From: Amycolatopsis deserti
GTDB lineage: Bacteria > Actinomycetota > Actinomycetes > Mycobacteriales > Pseudonocardiaceae
DNA length: 64,000 bases
Direction of reading: 5' to 3'
Assembly: GCF_014653945.1 (NCBI RefSeq)
Contig: NZ_BNAU01000005.1
Coordinates: forward strand, 124,001 to 188,000
Every line of letters starts with the position of its first letter. The stretch's first letter is position 1. Of this stretch, positions 59,894 through 64,000 are shown piece by piece. A model generated the notes under the pieces. That model was not told the DNA's origin, ran no database searches, and was given only the letters and a program-made list of their open reading frames with translations. Both the position numbers and the translations under genes were made by a program.

Positions 59894-61213
59894 GTGCGCC
59901 GAAGAGACTCCCTCTGGTTCCACCCGGGTTTCCGCCTCCTCTGGGCGGGTGACACGGTCAGCCAGGCGGGCACGTTCGTCGGGATCACCGTGCTGCCCCT
60001 GCTGGCCGCGACCGTGCTGTCCGCGACCCCGGGCCAGATGGGCCTGCTCACCGCGGCCGAGAACGCCGCGTTCCTGCTGATCGGGCTGCCCGCCGGGGTG
60101 TGGGTGGACCGGATGAAACGGCGCCCGCTCATGCTGCGCGCCGACTTCGCGCGCGCCGCGCTGCTGCTGACCATCCCGCTGGCGTGGTGGGCGGGCTGGC
60201 TGACGCTGACCCAGCTGGTCGTGGTCGCGCTGCTGGTCAGCGTCGGGACGGTGTTCTTCGACGTCTCCTACCAGTCCTACCTGCCGTCGCTGGTCGGGCG
60301 GGAGCGCCTGGTGGAGGGCAACGCGAAGCTGCAGGCCAGCCAGTCGGTCGCGCAGGTGGTCGGGCCCGGGCTCGGCGGCGGGCTGACCCAGCTGTTCGGG
60401 GCGGCCAACGCGGTGCTCGCGACCGGGGTCGGCTACCTCGCGTCCGGGCTGTTCCTGCTGCGGATCCGCACGCCGGAACCGGAACCCGAGCCGCACGACG
60501 GCACCCCGCTGCGCACGCAGATCGCCGAGGGCCTGCGGTTCGTGTTCGGCAACCCGGCGTTGCGAGCCATCACGCTGTGCACCTCGGCCGGCAACTTCGC
60601 CGGGACGATCGTCGTCTCGATGCAGGTCCTGTTCCTCACCCGCGACCTCGGGCTGAGCCCGTCCGGCGTCGGTCTGGTGCTCGCCCTCGGCAGCGCCGGC
60701 GGAGTCCTCGGCGCGCTGACCGCCGGGTTCTGGACGCGGGTGATCGGGCAGGCCAGGGCGATCTGGCTGGTGCCGCTGAGCACTTGGCCGCTGCAGCTGC
60801 TGCTGCCGCTGTCCCAGCCCGGCTGGTCGGTGGCGCTGGGTGTGGCGGGCTTGGTCGCCAGCGGCTACGGCATCGTCGTCTACAACGTGGCGCAGGTCAG
60901 CTACCGGCAGGCGATCTGCCCGGACCGGCTGCTGGGCCGGATGAACGCGACCGTGCGGTTCGTGGTGTGGGGCACGATGCCGCTGGGCGGGCTCGTCGGC
61001 GGCGGACTGGGCGAACTGATCGGCGTCCGGCCCACGGTGTGGGCCGGGTGCTCGCTCATGGCCGTGACGATGCTGCCGGTGCTGCTGTCGCCGTTGCGGA
61101 AGATGCGCGACCTGCCGGTCAGCCCGCCCGCTCCCACCACTGCGGGTCCAGCTGACCCCGCGCCACGAACTCCGCCGGGCCCGTCAGCGTCGACGCCCCC
61201 CGCTCCACGGTGA
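59894..61213 (+). CDS. MFS transporter
   Basis: 439 residues from a GTG at 59894 (VRRRDSLWFHPGFRLLWAGDTVSQAGTFVGITVLPLLAATVL). A GTG at 59855 would lie inside the operator. About 12 hydrophobic helices, motif A-like LPAGVWVDRMKRRPLML, resembles the enterobactin/macrolide exporter type (MFS_3 group). Pro/Ala-rich tail (SPPAPTTAGPADPAPRTPPGPSASTPPAPR). The tail-encoding 95 bases overlap the 3' end of dapF on the other strand. Regulated presumably by the divergent ArsR-type protein. Confidence 0.88.
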   Translation: MRRRDSLWFHPGFRLLWAGDTVSQAGTFVGITVLPLLAATVLSATPGQMGLLTAAENAAFLLIGLPAGVWVDRMKRRPLMLRADFARAALLLTIPLAWWAGWLTLTQLVVVALLVSVGTVFFDVSYQSYLPSLVGRERLVEGNAKLQASQSVAQVVGPGLGGGLTQLFGAANAVLATGVGYLASGLFLLRIRTPEPEPEPHDGTPLRTQIAEGLRFVFGNPALRAITLCTSAGNFAGTIVVSMQVLFLTRDLGLSPSGVGLVLALGSAGGVLGALTAGFWTRVIGQARAIWLVPLSTWPLQLLLPLSQPGWSVALGVAGLVASGYGIVVYNVAQVSYRQAICPDRLLGRMNATVRFVVWGTMPLGGLVGGGLGELIGVRPTVWAGCSLMAVTMLPVLLSPLRKMRDLPVSPPAPTTAGPADPAPRTPPGPSASTPPAPR

Positions 61214-61952
61214 CCTCGACCCGGCCGCCGGGAATGTCCACTGAGGACTTCCCGGTGTCGGTGCCCGCCAGGTGCAGCGCGGCCGCGACGGCCGCCACGG
61301 TGCCGGTGCCGCACGCGCGGGTCTCGCCCACCCCGCGCTCGTACACCCGCATCTTCAGGCGCTGCTCGCCGAGCGGGTTGACGAACTCCAGGTTGACGCC
61401 GTCGGGGAAGAAGTCGCTGTCGTAGCGGGGCGCGCGGGTCAGGTCCAGCTCGTCGATGTCCTCATCCACAATGGACACCAGGTGCGGGTTGCCGACGTTC
61501 ACGGCGACGCCGGAGAAGTTGTGCCCGTCCACGATGGCGACCGACGCGCCGGTGATCGCGGCCGGGCCCATCTGCACGGTCACCGAGAGGTCCGGGTGCA
61601 CCACCACCGGCCGGTCGCCGGCCCGGGTGCCGATCACGAACTCGCGGCCGGACACCAGCCCCGCCTCGACGAGGTAGCGCGCGAAGACCCGCGTCCCGTT
61701 GCCGCACATCTCGGCGATCGACCCGTCGGCGTTGCGGTAGTCCATGAACCACTCGCCGGCCGACTCGGACGCGGCGGGGAGGTCGAGGGCCTCCTTGCGC
61801 ACCACGCGGAGGACGCCGTCGGCACCGAGCCCGCGCTGCCGGTCGCACAGCGCGGCGACCCGGCTCGCCGTCAGGTCCAGCCGGGCGTCGGGGTCGGGAA
61901 GCACCACGAAGTCGTTCTGGGTGCCATGCCCCTTGAGGAACTCGATAACCAC
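61119..61952 (-). CDS. dapF: Diaminopimelate epimerase
   Basis: 277 residues from a GTG at 61952. The GHGTQNDFVVL start, the first catalytic Cys in EMCGNGTRVFARYL and the second in ETRACGTGTVAAVAAA are all intact. It converts LL- to meso-diaminopimelate for lysine and peptidoglycan synthesis. It follows miaA by 9 nt in one operon. Confidence 0.96.
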   Translation of the reverse strand: MVIEFLKGHGTQNDFVVLPDPDARLDLTASRVAALCDRQRGLGADGVLRVVRKEALDLPAASESAGEWFMDYRNADGSIAEMCGNGTRVFARYLVEAGLVSGREFVIGTRAGDRPVVVHPDLSVTVQMGPAAITGASVAIVDGHNFSGVAVNVGNPHLVSIVDEDIDELDLTRAPRYDSDFFPDGVNLEFVNPLGEQRLKMRVYERGVGETRACGTGTVAAVAAALHLAGTDTGKSSVDIPGGRVEVTVERGASTLTGPAEFVARGQLDPQWWERAG

Positions 61953-61961
61953 ACGATCAGA

Positions 61962-62861
61962 CTACTGGTCCAGCACGGAGAGCACCCGCTCGGCCACGTC
62001 AAGATCAGCACCGTCGAACCACCGGATCCGCGCGTCGCGGCGGAACCAGGATCGTTGCCTGCGAACGAATCGGCGCGTCGCCTGCTTCGTCGCCTCGGCC
62101 GCGGCGGCGAAGTCCCCGTCACCGTCCAGCTCGGCGAGCACCTGCTGGTAGCCCAGCGCGCGCGACGCGGTCTTGCCCTCCCGGAGCCCGCGCTCGGCCA
62201 GTGCCCGCACCTCGTCGACCAGGCCCGCGGCGAACATGCGGTCCACCCGCAGCTCCACGCGCCGGTCCAGGTCCCCGGTGTCCCGGTCGATCCCGATCAT
62301 CACGGTGCCGTAGCGCGCCGGGCCGGGCTTGGGCAGGTTCGCGGAGAACGGCTGCCCGGTGATTTCGATGACTTCCAGCGCGCGGACGATCCGGCGCGTG
62401 TTGGTCGGCAGGATCGCGGTGGCCGCGGCCGGGTCGAGCCTGGTCAGCCTGCTGTGCAGGGCGGCGGCGCCGGCCTCGGCGGCCTCGGCTTCCAGGCGGG
62501 CCCGCACCGCCGGGTCGGTGCCCGGGAAGCGGAGGTCGTCGAGCACGGCCTGCACGTAGAGCCCGGAGCCGCCGGTCAGCACCGGCACCTTGCCCTGCGC
62601 CAGCAGGCGCTCGATGACGGCCCGCGCCTCGCGCTGGTAGGCGGCGACAGAGGCGGTCTCGGTGACGTCGAGGACGTCGAGCAGGTGGTGCGGCACACCG
62701 CGCCGCTCCGCCTCGGGGACCTTGGCGGTGCCGATGTCCATGCCGCGGTAGAGCTGCAGGGCGTCGGCGTTGACCACCTCGCCGCCGACCGCGCCGGCGA
62801 TCGTGATGGCGAGTTCGGACTTGCCGGTGGCGGTGGGGCCGACGACGGCGATCGGCTTCAC
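61962..62861 (-). CDS. miaA: tRNA dimethylallyltransferase MiaA
   Basis: 299 residues from a GTG at 62861 overlapping the previous stop (GTGA). P-loop [25 protein letters not shown], the DDLRFPG motif and [16 protein letters not shown] near the end. It prenylates A37 of tRNAs that read UNN codons. Confidence 0.96.
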   Translation of the reverse strand: MKPIAVVGPTATGKSELAITIAGAVGGEVVNADALQLYRGMDIGTAKVPEAERRGVPHHLLDVLDVTETASVAAYQREARAVIERLLAQGKVPVLTGGSGLYVQAVLDDLRFPGTDPAVRARLEAEAAEAGAAALHSRLTRLDPAAATAILPTNTRRIVRALEVIEITGQPFSANLPKPGPARYGTVMIGIDRDTGDLDRRVELRVDRMFAAGLVDEVRALAERGLREGKTASRALGYQQVLAELDGDGDFAAAAEATKQATRRFVRRQRSWFRRDARIRWFDGADLDVAERVLSVLDQ

Positions 62862-63541
62862 CCGCGCTCCCAGACCGCGACGTGGTAGCCGACGCCGAAC
62901 GGCGCCGCGGAGTAGAGCAGCTCGGCGCGCCAGTCGTCGCCGGTGCCGGCCAGGACCTGCCACGGCGCCCGTCCGCCGGCGCCGAGTTCGGCGGCCAGCC
63001 CGGGGTCGAGCGCCCGCAGCGCGGCCGTGTCGGCGCTGCCCAGCGCGCGGGCGACGGCGTCGTCGAATTCGGGGGCGCGCACGTCCTCGCTGCCCGGGGA
63101 CCTGGGGCCGTGCCGGTTCGAGCCGTCGCCGAGCACGAGCAGGCCGGTGCGGTCGCCGTGGGCGAGGTGCTTGCCCAGGCGCTCGCACTCGGCCGGGTCG
63201 CCGTCGACGAGGTGCACGCGCACCGACTCGGCGTCCGCCTGCTCACGCAGCCAGGCCGCCACCAGCGCGGGCAGCGGGAGGTCGGCGGGGGTCGCGGGCC
63301 CGGCGGTCAGCGAGACCGGAACGTCGACCCCGTACCCGCGGAACGACCCGGCGGTGCCGGGCTCGATGACCCGCTCGTGGTCACCGGCGCCCACCGCGAC
63401 CCACTCACGGGTGACGGCGGCGAGGCGTGCCACCGCGGTGCGGCAGGCCGCGCGCAGCGCCTCCAGCTCGGCGTTCGCGCCCGGGGACAGGGCGGGCACG
63501 AGCAACGGGGGCTGCGGTACCACCACGGCTTGCACGATCAC
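62858..63541 (-). CDS. LigB-like (class III extradiol dioxygenase fold) protein
   Basis: 227 residues ([42 protein letters not shown]). The early [36 protein letters not shown] and a C-terminal [10 protein letters not shown] are typical of a small actinobacterial family with the LigB/MEMO1 fold, always near miaA (Rv2728c in M. tuberculosis). The metal ligands of true dioxygenases are only partly present, so enzymatic activity is uncertain. It is first in the miaA-dapF operon. Confidence 0.8.
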   Translation of the reverse strand: MIVQAVVVPQPPLLVPALSPGANAELEALRAACRTAVARLAAVTREWVAVGAGDHERVIEPGTAGSFRGYGVDVPVSLTAGPATPADLPLPALVAAWLREQADAESVRVHLVDGDPAECERLGKHLAHGDRTGLLVLGDGSNRHGPRSPGSEDVRAPEFDDAVARALGSADTAALRALDPGLAAELGAGGRAPWQVLAGTGDDWRAELLYSAAPFGVGYHVAVWERG

Positions 63542-63728
63542 ACCCGTCGAGGTTACCGGCAGCCACTCTCGGGCAACCGGTGGACACGGAGAGCAGCGAG
63601 ATCGACGATCACAGCGATCCCACGTGGTCCGGAAGTAGAATCACCCGCTCCGACCCCCCAACCGAGTACCACGAGCGGCGCTGAACTGCTTGAATGCGGC
63701 CAGAGGGAACGAAACCCGCATGACCCGG

Positions 63729-63765
63729 CCCCGCGCGCCCGCGGGGCGCCCGCCACCAGGCGGGC
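63729..63765 (+). promoter_or_regulatory. Two back-to-back hairpins in the leader of the DUF349 gene
   Basis: CCCCGCG-CGCC-CGCGGGG (63729-63746) and GCCCGCC-ACCA-GGCGGGC (63748-63765) are separated by one base and lie 23 nt before the ATG at 63789. There is no T run after either. TAGAAT at 63635-63640 is a possible -10, which would give a leader of about 145 bases containing both. Confidence 0.5.
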
Positions 63766-63788
63766 CGACAGGCGATAAGGAGCCTGCG

Positions 63789-64000
63789 ATGTCCGACGAG
63801 AACACCGGCACCCCGGCACCCCACCAGGTGCCCCACGGCCACACGCCCGCCGCCGGTCACGGCGCGCCGGTCCCGCCGGCCGAGCCGCACCCCTCCCGCT
63901 GGGGCCGGGTGGACGACGAGGGCAACGTCTACGTCCGGACCGCGGACGGGGAACGCGCCGTCGGCGTGTGGCAGGCCGGCTCGCCGGAGGAGGGGTTGCT
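63789..64000 (+). CDS. DUF349 protein (partial, N-terminus)
   Basis: The first 70 residues are in the window, from an ATG with AAGGAG upstream: [70 protein letters not shown]. The phrase [19 protein letters not shown] matches the N-terminal segment of actinobacterial DUF349 coiled-coil proteins (Rv2731 in M. tuberculosis), which follow the miaA block. The rest is cut off. Confidence 0.85.
   Translation, partial: MSDENTGTPAPHQVPHGHTPAAGHGAPVPPAEPHPSRWGRVDDEGNVYVRTADGERAVGVWQAGSPEEGL

Overview
The window is high-GC actinomycete DNA with dense gene packing, many 4-bp ATGA/GTGA overlaps and frequent GTG starts. The gene families (mycofactocin, Mce4, IdeR, NrdR/NrdJ, LexA next to a LysM gene) and the gene order point to Pseudonocardiales, most likely Amycolatopsis or a close relative. 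This is inferred from gene content, not from a database search. No rRNA, tRNA, CRISPR array or intact insertion sequence was seen.

Layout. 1-3.1 kb: the start of a mycofactocin cofactor cluster (mftA, mftB, mftC and a flavin oxidoreductase) with divergent mftR. 3.1-11.2 kb: two regulator/enzyme genes, a NUDIX-NYN fusion, a ROK sugar kinase, and an ArsA ATPase/SRPBCC/phosphoesterase block next to fadD15. 11.2-12.9 kb: a two-gene MEDS sensor pair that looks like a partner switch. 12.9-30.2 kb: a cholesterol uptake and side-chain degradation locus. It has mam4B, mam4A, mce4F-A, yrbE4B/A, SDR, ALDH, hsd4A-like SDR and ferredoxin on the minus strand, and fadE26, fadE27 and fadD17 diverging on the plus strand, with a perfect KstR-type box between the two arms.

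30.2-38.3 kb: a GNAT/acyl-CoA-synthetase-like lysine acetyltransferase beside an AcuC-type deacetylase, diverging across a 19-bp palindrome from ideR-galK, then galE. 38.3-43.8 kb: a repeat-rich stretch with 54-bp repeats, an in-frame 14 x 33-bp repeat inside a DUF4192 gene and 81-bp repeats, plus a serine hydrolase, a DUF2293 gene and a CBS protein. 43.8-51.1 kb: three regulator/target pairs (MocR/DinB-like, LysR/MFS, NmrA-like) and a prolyl oligopeptidase.

51.1-51.8 kb: a small degraded insert, flanked by 33-bp direct repeats, with a broken phosphoribosyltransferase. 51.8-64 kb: conserved housekeeping genes nrdJ-nrdR, LysM gene/lexA with two SOS boxes, hflX, an ArsR-type regulator/MFS pair, dapF, miaA, a LigB-like gene and the start of a DUF349 gene. 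Regulators mostly sit divergent from their likely targets, and several candidate operators can be read directly from the intergenic DNA.
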